Source: Nocardia sp.
Lineage (GTDB): Bacteria > Actinomycetota > Actinomycetes > Mycobacteriales > Mycobacteriaceae
Direction of reading: 5' to 3'
Assembly (NCBI GenBank): GCA_013361595.1
Contig: JABFXT010000397.1
Coordinates: forward strand, 1 to 14,218
DNA length: 14,218 nucleotides
The notes beneath the pieces were generated by a model. The model was not told the DNA's origin. It searched no databases and was given only the letters and a program-made list of their open reading frames with translations. Positions 5,008-12,205 of this stretch are shown one piece after another. A program made the translations under genes and the position numbers. How positions within the stretch are numbered: the stretch's first letter is position 1; every line of letters begins with the position of its first letter.

Positions 5008-6735
5008 TCACAGCGGGCCCGCCTCGGCCAGCTGTGCGCCGGTATCCACCGGCGGCGCGGGTGGTGGGGCCGGCGGATCGGGTTCGGGGGTTTCCGGCTC
5101 TGCGGGTTGCCCGCCCGGGTAATCCTGCGGGCGGTGTTCACCGTCTTCCTGTTTCGTTCCGGCCGGGGCCCCGGGCACTCCCGCGGGCTGCTGATCCCCG
5201 GCCTCCGGTGCGGCCGTTTCGCCGGGTGAGTTCTCGCCGACGATCACCGGTGTGCCGTCGGGGCCGATTTCGATCCGGTAGGTCGCTGGATCACCGGTCG
5301 GACTGTCCACCACGAGTGCCAATCCGCCGTCGGGGCCGACTTCGAGCTTGTAGTTCCGGCCGTTGAGCTCGACACCGCCCGCGGCCGGCTCACCGTCACC
5401 CTCGGGGTCCGGTTTCCCGTCACCGTCGACGTCGGCATCGGGCTCGCCGTCACCGTCGAGATCTTTGTCGGATTCGCCGTCGCCGTCGGCGTCCAGGTCC
5501 GGTTCGCCGTCACAGTCGAGATCCTGATCGGTGTCGTCCTCCGGATCGATCACCTTCTCGGCCTCTTCGCGCAGCTGCTCGAGCGTACTGCCGAGCTGCT
5601 CGGTCGCCGAGCCGACCAGACTGCTCAACCCCTCGGACAACTGGGTACCGATATCCGACGAAGCGAGCTGGGTGCCCAGTTCCGCGATGGTGGACAGTGG
5701 ATTGTCCGTGCTCGGGGTCTGGGTGGTCGCCGGGGTGCCGGTGGTGGCGGGTGTGCCGGTGGTCGCGGGGGTACCCGTCGTCGCCGGGGTACCCGTGCTC
5801 GCGGGGGTACCCGTCGTGGCGGGTGTACCGGTGGAGCTGGGCTGGTTCGTGGTTCCGGACGGTGTGGTGGGCTGCGAGGTCGGCGAAACCTTCGGGCACG
5901 GATATCGGGTCGCGTTCAGACCCGCGAACGCACCGACCATTTCGTCGTGAATACTCGCGACCTTCTGGTTCGTCTGATCGCAGGCACTGACGAATTCCCT
6001 GAGATTCGACTCGTAATCGGGCTTGAAGGTTTCGTTCAACCAACTCGTACAACGCGCCTTCATCTTGCCCACGTAGGTCGAATCTCCATCGCTCAGCAAT
6101 GGAATGTAGAGACCTCCGGACTCGGCGAGATCCGGGAAAATCCTGTTGACCCGGTCGACCAGGGTGTCGCTGCCCATTGCCGAACTCCAGCCGAACCCCT
6201 GGGCGAAAGTGATGATGCTGTCGATGTCCTCGGGGCTCTTACCGTGCACATCGGGATCGCCGTCCAGCAGAATCCCTTCGGCGGCTTTCGCCTTGATACC
6301 CACCGCCTGACGCAGGGCCTGCGGCGCCGCATCGATCTCCTCGTGGACCTTGCGCACGATATTGAGATCGGCCTCGGACAGCTGGAGTTGCGTGGCCATC
6401 ATATTCGCGGCCAGGGTAGCCGCCTCTCCCCACCACGCCGTGGACAGGTCGTGCGCGAGAGTGGCCTGCTGATTGCGCTCGGAGGCGACCCTGTCGAGTA
6501 CGGTCTTCAGCGTATCCGCGGCTGTCCGGAACGCATTCTCGTTCAGCCCGTTCTGCTGATAGAACAGTCCGTGCAGATCCTTGTAGTTCCGGAAATCGGG
6601 CGCGGTCGCGGCGCCCACCCACCGGAGATAACGCGCTTCCAGTATCTCGAAGTAACGCAGTGCCTTCGAACCGATTCCGAGCAGTTCGGTACAGCTACGA
6701 TTCTCCGTCGCCGGGGCTCCTTGATCGTCGGCCAT
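5008..6735 (-). CDS. Large modular ESX-linked protein (Rv3439c-like position), acidic and Thr/Pro repeats
   Basis: A 575-residue protein in the slot where M. tuberculosis has Rv3439c, an Ala/Pro-rich protein of unknown function. Residues 1-280 are mostly helical and include a W-W-G (Trp101-Gly103), a WXG-type turn between helices, and several Cys (about residues 15, 229, 252 and 280). Residues 304-339 are six TPATTG-type hexapeptides. Residues about 345-395 are an amphipathic helical stretch. Residues 397-449 are Asp/Glu-rich with four 10-residue calcium-loop-like units. Residues about 454-501 look like a small beta domain with two related halves (YKLEVGPDGG and YRIEIGPDGT). The last 75 residues are Pro/Glu-rich. 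No signal peptide or transmembrane segment is seen, so secretion, if any, would need the ESX route. The ATG at 6735 lies four bases after the previous stop; an upstream ATG at 6786 would overlap that gene by 47 bases and is less likely. Confidence 0.85.
   Translation of the reverse strand: MADDQGAPATENRSCTELLGIGSKALRYFEILEARYLRWVGAATAPDFRNYKDLHGLFYQQNGLNENAFRTAADTLKTVLDRVASERNQQATLAHDLSTAWWGEAATLAANMMATQLQLSEADLNIVRKVHEEIDAAPQALRQAVGIKAKAAEGILLDGDPDVHGKSPEDIDSIITFAQGFGWSSAMGSDTLVDRVNRIFPDLAESGGLYIPLLSDGDSTYVGKMKARCTSWLNETFKPDYESNLREFVSACDQTNQKVASIHDEMVGAFAGLNATRYPCPKVSPTSQPTTPSGTTNQPSSTGTPATTGTPASTGTPATTGTPATTGTPATTGTPATTQTPSTDNPLSTIAELGTQLASSDIGTQLSEGLSSLVGSATEQLGSTLEQLREEAEKVIDPEDDTDQDLDCDGEPDLDADGDGESDKDLDGDGEPDADVDGDGKPDPEGDGEPAAGGVELNGRNYKLEVGPDGGLALVVDSPTGDPATYRIEIGPDGTPVIVGENSPGETAAPEAGDQQPAGVPGAPAGTKQEDGEHRPQDYPGGQPAEPETPEPDPPAPPPAPPVDTGAQLAEAGPL
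5407..5526 (-). repeat. Four 30-bp units encoding acidic D-x-D-x-D-G-x-x-D repeats
   Basis: Four tandem 10-residue units (residues 404-443 of the 575-residue protein) read x-D-x-D-x-D-G-x-x-D with no gaps. Examples are QDLDCDGEPD and KDLDGDGEPD. The Asp spacing is that of EF-hand and thrombospondin type 3 calcium loops. The first unit has a Cys where the others have Ala or Gly. The flanks (DPEDDTD before, PEGDGEP after) are degenerate continuations. Confidence 0.85.
5719..5826 (-). repeat. Six 18-bp tandem repeats encoding TPATTG
   Basis: Six adjacent 18-base units encode TPATTG four times, TPASTG once and TPATTQ at the end. The third codon positions differ between units, so the protein repeat is kept while the DNA has diverged. 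This suggests selection on a flexible Thr/Pro spacer rather than recent slippage. Such spacers are often O-mannosylated in exported actinobacterial proteins. Confidence 0.88.
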
Positions 6736-6739
6736 CGGT

Positions 6740-7057
6740 TCAGCTCGCCGCCTGCTGAGTTCTACCGGCGTTCTCCTGGTCCACATCGGACATCTCGATC
6801 ACCGTCTGCCCCATGGCATCACCGGTGAGCTGGGTGGCCTCGGACCAATCACCGAGCCATTTCTCCACCGCCGCGATCCCGGCGTGAATGGCGTCCCCCT
6901 GCGCCTTGTACGCGGCACCGGTATCGGCGGGGGCGATCGGACTACGGGCGACACTCTTCGCCTGATCCTCGATCACCGCGGCGCTGGTGCGCATATCGTT
7001 CGCCAGGGCCACCAGAGCATCACCCTGCATTCCGACCGACTGATCACCTGTACTCAC
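6740..7057 (-). CDS. EspC/WXG100-like small ESX protein (Rv3440c-like position)
   Basis: A 105-residue, almost wholly helical protein. The GTG start at 7057 follows GGAGGGGAG by a normal distance; longer readings from an ATG at 7207 have no such site and an atypical basic N-terminus. Two helices (about residues 10-38 and 46-65) meet at Trp67-Leu68-Gly69, a WXG-type motif, and a third helix ends in MSDVDQENAGR. In the EspC family this end normally holds the ESX export motif Y-x-x-x-D; here Met89 stands where the Tyr would be, followed by Asp93. Size and place match Rv3440c (about 103 residues) after glmM. It is first in a unit with the 575-residue protein (four bases apart). It may be an ESX substrate, or a non-secreted helical partner for that protein. 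Confidence 0.78.
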   Translation of the reverse strand: MSTGDQSVGMQGDALVALANDMRTSAAVIEDQAKSVARSPIAPADTGAAYKAQGDAIHAGIAAVEKWLGDWSEATQLTGDAMGQTVIEMSDVDQENAGRTQQAAS

Positions 7058-7232
7058 GAGCCGCTCCCCTCCGTTCTGCTCCGCCCCGCGCGGGACCGCC
7101 CCGTTTCGGCCGAGCTGCGCTGTCACTGAATCCGACGCGTCCCGGGCCCGACAGGTTCCGCGCCCGGAAAGGCCCGGTACGCCGACCGCGAACGATTTCC
7201 CGTTCATCTTTCCATCCCCGACCGTACAGCGC

Positions 7233-7260
7233 AGCCCCGTTCCCGGCCGGGAACGGGGCT
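7233..7260. terminator. Perfect 28-bp palindrome downstream of the pspC-domain gene
   Basis: Two 14-base arms (AGCCCCGTTCCCGG and its exact complement) meet with no spacer; as RNA it would fold with a GGCC loop. It lies about 60 bases past the stop of the PspC gene and 175 bases before the start of the EspC-like gene, all on the minus strand. The simplest reading is a terminator without a T-tract. An imperfect hairpin (7289-7317) precedes it right after the PspC stop. Apart from these hairpins, no gene was seen in 7058-7321. Confidence 0.6.
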
Positions 7261-7321
7261 GGTGGCGGCCATGGGGCGCGGGGGTACGCCGCCACCGAAC
7301 CGATCCGGTGACGGCGGACGA

Positions 7322-7513
7322 TCAACGTTTCGGCATGAGCAGCCACAGCGCGAGATAGATGAGGAACTGCGGGCCGGGCAGCACACAGGACACCACGAAC
7401 AACAGCCGGACGAGTCCGGAGCTGATGCCGAAGTATTCGGCGATCCCGCCGCAGACTCCGCCGATCCACTTATCGGCGGTGGAGCGGGTGAAACGGCGTG
7501 CGGGGGCGGTCAT
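7322..7513 (-). CDS. PspC-domain small membrane protein
   Basis: A 63-residue protein matching the PspC domain almost end to end: RSTADKWIGGVCGGIAEYFG at the N-terminal side, SGLVRLLFVVS next, then a hydrophobic segment to LALWLLMPKR. The GGVCGGIAEYFG block is the family hallmark. PspC proteins sit in the cytoplasmic membrane and, in enterobacteria, sense envelope stress with PspB; actinobacterial single-domain forms are less understood. The ATG at 7513 has AAAGGA five bases upstream. It lies between glmM and the ESX-like unit, with hairpins on both sides (7618-7640 and 7233-7260), so it is probably transcribed alone. Confidence 0.9.
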   Translation of the reverse strand: MTAPARRFTRSTADKWIGGVCGGIAEYFGISSGLVRLLFVVSCVLPGPQFLIYLALWLLMPKR

Positions 7514-7617
7514 GGCGGTCCTTTCGATCGCGGTTGCTACACCCCCACTATGCGGACCGCCGCCGGTCGCTCGCATCGGCAGTGCTACCGACCCGCACCC
7601 TGATTTCCGGGGCCCGC

Positions 7618-7640
7618 GGCTCAGGGTGGATCCCTGAGCC
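7618..7640 (-). terminator. glmM terminator hairpin
   Basis: GGCTCAGGG (7618-7626) and CCCTGAGCC (7632-7640) form a perfect 9-bp stem with a 5-base loop. It begins 10 bases after the glmM stop on the minus strand. Confidence 0.7.
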
Positions 7641-7650
7641 GGGTACCGGT

Positions 7651-9009
7651 TCAGACCGCCGCGACCAGTTTCGCGAGATCGTCGGCGAGCTGCTGGGCCC
7701 GGTCCGGATCGGTGGCCTCCACCATGACCCGGACCAGCTGTTCGGTTCCGCTGGGACGCAACAGGATTCGACCGGTATCGCCGAGCAGGGCCTCGGCCGC
7801 GCGGACGGCGTCGAGAACACCCGGATCGGCGGTCACCGCGGCTTTGTCCGAGACCGGGACGTTCACCAGGACCTGAGGCACCTTCTGGATCACCGCCGCC
7901 AGCTCGGCCAGCGGCGACCCGGTCCGGGCCATCCGGGCCATCAACTGCAGGCCGGTCAGGATACCGTCTCCGGTCGTGCCGTGGCGCGGGAAGACGACGT
8001 GCCCGGACTGCTCGCCACCCAGCGTGTACCCACCGGTGCGCAATTCCTCCAGCACATACCGATCACCGACACCGGTGGTGCGCACGGTGATGCCGGCGGC
8101 ACGCATCGCCAGATGCAGTCCCAGGTTGCTCATCACGGTGGCCACGAGGGTTTCGTCGACGAGGGTCCCGGATTCGCGCATTCCGATGGCCAGGATCGCC
8201 ATGATCGCGTCGCCGTCGACGATCTCGCCCGCCGCGTCCACCGCCAGACACCGATCGGCGTCACCGTCGTGGGCCAGGCCGAGATCGGCCCCGTGCTCCA
8301 GGACCGCCTGCTGAACCTGCTCTATATGGGTCGACCCGCAGCCGGCGTTGATATTGAGCCCGTCGGGGTCGGCGTTGATAGCGACGACCCGGGCGCCGGC
8401 CGCACGGTAGGCGGCGGGCCCGACCTCGGACGCGGCACCGTGCGCGCAGTCCACCACGACGGTCAGTCCGCTCAGATCCTGACCGGTGGCCTCCACCAGA
8501 TGCTCGACATAGCGCTCATGGGTATCCGGACCGGGCCGGCCCGTTGCGGCGGCACCGAGTACCCGGCCGATCCCCGCCCCGGTCGGGCGATCGAAGCCAC
8601 CGGCGGCGACCCGCTCCTCGATACGTTCCTCGACAGCGTCCTCGAGCTTGTGCCCACCGGCCGCGAAGATCTTGATTCCGTTGTCCGGCATGGGATTGTG
8701 CGAGGCGGAGATCATCACGCCCAGGCTCGCGTCGTACAGACCGGTCAGGTAGGCGACAGCGGGGGTCGGCAGCACGCCGACCGGCAACACATCCATTCCC
8801 GCGGCGGTCAGCCCCGCGGTCACCGCGGCCTCCAGCATCTCCCCGCTGGCGCGCGGATCCCGCCCGAGGACCGCGATCTTACGGTGACCGGCCCGGACGT
8901 CTCCGCCCAGTACCTGCGCCGCCGCCCCGGCGACCCGTAACGCCAGCTCCGGGCTCAACGAATCGTTGGCGAGTCCGCGTACGCCGTCGGTGCCGAACAG
9001 ATGTCCCAT
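7651..9009 (-). CDS. glmM: Phosphoglucosamine mutase
   Basis: A 452-residue enzyme that converts glucosamine-6-phosphate to glucosamine-1-phosphate, the step before UDP-N-acetylglucosamine for peptidoglycan and other envelope glycans. The start [12 protein letters not shown] is the family N-terminus. The phosphorylated serine is Ser103 in [12 protein letters not shown]. The magnesium site DGDADR is at 248-253, the sugar-recognition GGEQSGH ends at 337, and the phosphate-binding RPSGTE is at 418-423. All catalytic elements are intact, so it should be active. The ATG at 9007-9009 follows AAGG and GAGGGG closely. It lies downstream of rpsI, but a strong hairpin (9106-9142) separates them, so glmM probably also has its own promoter. 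Confidence 0.97.
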   Translation of the reverse strand: MGHLFGTDGVRGLANDSLSPELALRVAGAAAQVLGGDVRAGHRKIAVLGRDPRASGEMLEAAVTAGLTAAGMDVLPVGVLPTPAVAYLTGLYDASLGVMISASHNPMPDNGIKIFAAGGHKLEDAVEERIEERVAAGGFDRPTGAGIGRVLGAAATGRPGPDTHERYVEHLVEATGQDLSGLTVVVDCAHGAASEVGPAAYRAAGARVVAINADPDGLNINAGCGSTHIEQVQQAVLEHGADLGLAHDGDADRCLAVDAAGEIVDGDAIMAILAIGMRESGTLVDETLVATVMSNLGLHLAMRAAGITVRTTGVGDRYVLEELRTGGYTLGGEQSGHVVFPRHGTTGDGILTGLQLMARMARTGSPLAELAAVIQKVPQVLVNVPVSDKAAVTADPGVLDAVRAAEALLGDTGRILLRPSGTEQLVRVMVEATDPDRAQQLADDLAKLVAAV

Positions 9010-9105
9010 ACCTTGCCCCTCGTCAGTGAGTCCACAGCGCACGCCGATCCCCGCCGAACTGCCCTCGGAACGGTCGGCCGGCGAACGCCGCGGTAGATAT
9101 AGCAC

Positions 9106-9142
9106 GAGAGCAGGCGACCGGCCCGGCCGGTCGCCTGCTCTC
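9106..9142 (-). terminator. Strong terminator hairpin after rplM-rpsI
   Basis: A perfect 16-bp stem (9106-9121 with 9127-9142) closes a 5-base loop, CCCGG. It lies 60 bases past the rpsI stop and about 100 bases before the glmM start. It is one of the most stable hairpins in the window and should end most of the ribosomal protein transcript. Confidence 0.8.
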
Positions 9143-9201
9143 GGAACCGACACCGGCACGCCCACCCGCACGCGGCGGGCGGACAGCCGGCATCGGTGAT
9201 A

Positions 9202-9714
9202 TCAGCGCTTCGAGTACTGCGGCGCTTTACGGGCCTTCTTCAGACCGTACTTCTTGCGCTCGGTGGCACGCGGGTCACGAGTGAGGAACCCGGCACGCTT
9301 GAGCGCGGGACGATCGTCGGCGTTGACCACGATCAGCGCCCGGGCGATGGCCAGACGCAGCGCGCCGGCCTGCCCCGAGGGGCCGCCGCCGTGCAGGCGA
9401 GCGTACACATCGAAGCCTTCGACGCGCTCGACGGTGACCAGCGGCGATTTCACCAGCTGCTGGTGGACCTTGTTCGGGAAGTAGTCCTCGATCGAACGGC
9501 CGTTGAGCACGAAGTTGCCGGTACCCGGCACCAGGCGCACCCGGACCACGGCTTCCTTGCGGCGGCCGACGGTCTGCACCGGACGGTCCAGCGGAGCCGC
9601 GTACTCGACGAACTCGGCGTCGTCGTCGTAGACCACGCCCTCGTCCAGCACCTCGGCCGCGGCGTCCTCGACGACCGCTTCGTCGTATTCGGTGAATTCC
9701 TCGGGAGCGGTCAC
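9202..9714 (-). CDS. rpsI: Small ribosomal subunit protein S9 (uS9)
   Basis: A 170-residue ribosomal protein. From about residue 46 it follows the S9 family: [14 protein letters not shown], the [12 protein letters not shown] region, [26 protein letters not shown] and the basic end [12 protein letters not shown]. The C-terminal SKR reaches toward the P-site tRNA in known ribosomes. The first 45 residues form an acidic extension (about 15 Asp/Glu) that is longer than in mycobacterial S9 (about 151 residues in total). The gene starts with GTG at 9714, overlapping the rplM stop (GTGA), so the two are translationally coupled. Confidence 0.97.
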   Translation of the reverse strand: MTAPEEFTEYDEAVVEDAAAEVLDEGVVYDDDAEFVEYAAPLDRPVQTVGRRKEAVVRVRLVPGTGNFVLNGRSIEDYFPNKVHQQLVKSPLVTVERVEGFDVYARLHGGGPSGQAGALRLAIARALIVVNADDRPALKRAGFLTRDPRATERKKYGLKKARKAPQYSKR

Positions 9715-10154
9715 TGGGCCACCTGCTTGATCTCGAACGGAACGGGCTGCTGAGCGGCGTGCGGATGGCTCGGGCCCGCGTACACCTTCAACTTGCCGGC
9801 GATCGCGTTGCCGAGTTTGTTCTTGGGGATCATGCCCTTGACGGCCTTCTCCACCAGCCGGTCGGGGCGCGTTTCCAGCACCTGGCCGACAGTGCGGGAC
9901 TTCAGGCCACCGGGGTGCCCGGAGTGGTGATGGATGAGCTTGTCCCGACGCTTGTTGCCGCTGATGGCAACCTTGTCGGCGTTGATGATGATGACGAAAT
10001 CGCCACCGTCCATATGCGGTGCGTAGGTCGGCTTGTGCTTACCGCGCAGCAGATTCGCTGCCTGAACGGCAAGACGGCCGAGCACTACGTCAGTGGCGTC
10101 GATGACGTACCACTGCCGGGTGACGTCACCCGCCTTCGGGCTGTACGTAGGCAC
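9711..10154 (-). CDS. rplM: Large ribosomal subunit protein L13 (uL13)
   Basis: A 147-residue protein, the same length as mycobacterial L13, matching it along its whole length: [19 protein letters not shown] at the start, [62 protein letters not shown] and [13 protein letters not shown] near the end. L13 is an early-assembling protein of the large subunit. The GTG start at 10154 has GGGAAG four bases upstream. Its stop overlaps the rpsI start. Unlike the mycobacterial locus, no esxT-like gene precedes it; the upstream neighbour on the same strand is the Hsp70-like membrane protein gene. Confidence 0.98.
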   Translation of the reverse strand: MPTYSPKAGDVTRQWYVIDATDVVLGRLAVQAANLLRGKHKPTYAPHMDGGDFVIIINADKVAISGNKRRDKLIHHHSGHPGGLKSRTVGQVLETRPDRLVEKAVKGMIPKNKLGNAIAGKLKVYAGPSHPHAAQQPVPFEIKQVAQ

Positions 10155-10259
10155 AGTGCTTCCCTGTCTGTCGTCGATGCTGCCGGCCCGGTGCGTGGTC
10201 GAGGGGTTCCCGGCGGCCGGTTGAGACCCAGGCCTCGGCGTTCCACACACCAGCCGGTC

Positions 10260-10288
10260 ACGATACCAGCCGGGTACCGGCATCCGGA
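10260..10288 (-). promoter_or_regulatory. Candidate promoter of rplM-rpsI
   Basis: On the minus strand TATCGT (10260-10265) is a fair -10 hexamer, with a weak -35 match (TCCGGA, 10283-10288) 17 bases upstream. It lies about 105 bases before the rplM start. The -35 lies within the left arm of the inverted repeat at 10276-10327. Only the -10 is convincing. Confidence 0.35.
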
Positions 10289-10327
10289 AACCGCCCGGAA
10301 GCTGCTCCGATAGCACCGGATGCCGGT
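10276..10327 (-). terminator. Inverted repeat after the Hsp70-like gene
   Basis: ACCGGCATCCGG (10276-10287) is the exact reverse complement of CCGGATGCCGGT (10316-10327), a 12-bp stem around a 28-base loop. The loop can itself pair (CGGA / TCCG). It begins at the last base of the upstream stop codon, so it probably ends that transcript just before the rplM promoter region. Confidence 0.5.
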
Positions 10328-12123
10328 CAGATATCGATCGGCGGGCCCGGGTCGGCGATACCCGGCAGACCGGGTACCAGGTAACGGAGGGTGTCGATAC
10401 CGGGTTCCGCGCATTCGGCCCGGTCCGGCTCCTCGACCTGCCCGGGTTCCGGCATCGCGCCCCGGATCGAATCGCCCGGCCCGGGAGCGGCGGGAACACG
10501 GGCGTACAGCGGATGGCCCGGATCGTCCGGCCCGTCGTCACCGGTGGCCGACCGGCCGTGCGGTTCGATGGTCACCCGCGGCATGGGTACACACCCGGCC
10601 GTTGCGGTCGACAGCCGGAATCCGGGCGCGGCCGTGCCGGCGACCGCGGTCTCGGCCGCGGGATAGGCCTGTGCGGTACCCGCTCCGTGCGCGCCCCAGG
10701 CCGTCACGGCGAGTGCGGCCACCCCGACGACGGCGTGCGCCCCGAACAGGTTGTCCTTCATCTTGTTCCAGAGCTTGCCTTTGCCGCGATCGCCGTCCGG
10801 CTCGGAACCGGTCCGCGGTTCACCGGCACCGGGTCCGTTGCGACCGGGTTCCGGCCCGCCGTGGCCCGGCGGCACCGCCGCTTGGTTACCCGTCGCCGGA
10901 TCCGGCGGCCGGGTGAACCGGCTCGGCGGCCCCGATATGGGTGGCGGCAACTCGCCGCGCTCGACCTTCACCGTGGCTTCCTGATCGGACGGACCATAGG
11001 AGAAGGGAGCGGCCGGAGGGCCCTGGTTCGGTCCGGATACCGGACCCGGCGGCGCGATATTCGGGGCCGGCGGGTGCGGTCCCGGCGCGGGGCGATACGA
11101 CACCGGCGGACTCTGTCCCGGGCCGGGCCCGTTCGGCCCCGGATTGGGCGCAGGCGGCGCGGAGACCGCGTGGTTCGGTGCGGGAGCGCCGGGGTCCGGC
11201 TGCGGCACCGGCGCATTCGAGCCGGGCGGCGGATACGCCGCCGGACCGTCGTCCACGTCCTCGTTTTCGCTGATCAGCAGATGGGTGGCGCCGAGAACCA
11301 GCGCATGCATCGGATGCTCGGCCTTCTTCAACCGCTGCCCCAGATGGTTGCGGAAGGCGAATCGCAGGGTTTCGTTGAACACCACCTGCCCGGCCAGCAG
11401 CACCGTGGAATTGTCCGCGCCGATCGAGCGCGCGGCAGCCATCACTTCGATCACGGTGTCGTCGGCGACCCGGGGGTTGCGGGTCGATTCGGGGTCGATC
11501 GGCACGTACACCGATTCGGTCGGGCGTTCGTCGTCGCCGTGCACCGCGACGACGAGCACATTGGCGCGGCCGTCCACCACCTGTCCGTCGAAATGGACGG
11601 CGGTGGCCCCGACCCCCTCGGGCAACGCAAGGTCGGGCGGCCGGACCAGGCCGAGCGCCCGGACATATCCGGACAGTGCGATGGATTCCGGGATCGGCTC
11701 GACCTCGACATCGAGTTGTTCGACCAGCTGGGCGTACGCGTCGATCTTCGGATCCGGCCAATCGTCGGGATAGGGCAGCGCGACCACATCCGGTTTACCC
11801 CGGAGATAGGTCCCCACGGCGGCCAGCGGGTTGTAGAGCCGCGCCCGGAACACCAGCTCGGCCGGCCAGGTGGCTCCGGCGATGACGATCTGGGAATGCC
11901 CGAGAATCTCCCGTACATCCGGGATCGCCATCCCGAGATCGGGCCGCTGCCGGTCCGCGCCGGCGGTATAGAGCCGGCCGGAGGCATCGGCCAGCAGATA
12001 GGCGGGTGGGTTGTAGCTTCCCTCGACCTGCACGGGGCGGATGGGCACGCCGGATCCGCCCGCGGCGACGGACACCACATCCCACCCGAGATGTACTGCC
12101 CCTACTCGCACCATCACAGGCAT
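10327..12123 (-). CDS. Membrane-anchored protein with degenerate Hsp70-like domain (Rv3446c-like position)
   Basis: A 598-residue protein. Residues 1-285 resemble an Hsp70/actin-type ATPase. [15 protein letters not shown] stands at the first phosphate loop, [12 protein letters not shown] at the 'EP-x-AA' helix, and [20 protein letters not shown] followed by [13 protein letters not shown] at the last subdomain. The usual D-L-G-T-T and D-x-G-G-G-T residues are missing, so ATP hydrolysis is doubtful. Residues about 295-445 are a Pro/Gly-rich linker. After a basic patch ([11 protein letters not shown]) comes one transmembrane segment (about 462-485, [16 protein letters not shown]), then a 110-residue Pro-rich tail, presumably outside the membrane. 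Its place before rplM and its Hsp70-like N-terminus fit the ESX-4-linked Rv3446c, but true homology needs a search. The start at 12123 is a best guess among nearby ATG and GTG codons. Confidence 0.75.
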   Translation of the reverse strand: MPVMVRVGAVHLGWDVVSVAAGGSGVPIRPVQVEGSYNPPAYLLADASGRLYTAGADRQRPDLGMAIPDVREILGHSQIVIAGATWPAELVFRARLYNPLAAVGTYLRGKPDVVALPYPDDWPDPKIDAYAQLVEQLDVEVEPIPESIALSGYVRALGLVRPPDLALPEGVGATAVHFDGQVVDGRANVLVVAVHGDDERPTESVYVPIDPESTRNPRVADDTVIEVMAAARSIGADNSTVLLAGQVVFNETLRFAFRNHLGQRLKKAEHPMHALVLGATHLLISENEDVDDGPAAYPPPGSNAPVPQPDPGAPAPNHAVSAPPAPNPGPNGPGPGQSPPVSYRPAPGPHPPAPNIAPPGPVSGPNQGPPAAPFSYGPSDQEATVKVERGELPPPISGPPSRFTRPPDPATGNQAAVPPGHGGPEPGRNGPGAGEPRTGSEPDGDRGKGKLWNKMKDNLFGAHAVVGVAALAVTAWGAHGAGTAQAYPAAETAVAGTAAPGFRLSTATAGCVPMPRVTIEPHGRSATGDDGPDDPGHPLYARVPAAPGPGDSIRGAMPEPGQVEEPDRAECAEPGIDTLRYLVPGLPGIADPGPPIDI

Positions 12124-12150
12124 CAGTGTGCCTGGTGTGCGGATGTCGCG

Positions 12151-12180
12151 CTCGCCGCCCCCACCCACCAGCGGGGCGAG
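12151..12180 (-). terminator. Weak stem-loop after the FHA-ABC transporter gene
   Basis: CTCGCC (12151-12156) pairs with GGCGAG (12175-12180), with extra G-C pairing possible inside across a bulge. It lies between the transporter stop (12206) and the next start (12123), an 82-base gap. The stem is short, so the two genes may still be cotranscribed. Confidence 0.3.
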
Positions 12181-12205
12181 TGGTCGATCGGCCCGGTCAG
12201 TGCTC

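Noticed and set aside
5719..5826. The 18-bp repeats as a possible CRISPR array
   Set aside because: The units are directly adjacent without spacers and lie in frame inside a coding sequence.
7058..7207. A 50-residue N-terminal extension of the EspC-like protein from an ATG at 7207
   Set aside because: The extension is Arg/Gly-rich and lacks a good ribosome-binding site, while the GTG at 7057 has a strong one and gives the normal family length.
7498..8940. A 480-codon plus-strand open frame opposite glmM
   Set aside because: It mirrors the highly conserved glmM gene, and its product has no recognisable motif and a skewed composition.
10155..10326. A hidden esxT/esxU-like gene before rplM
   Set aside because: The gap is 172 bases, shorter than any WXG100 gene, and no helical reading frame was found.
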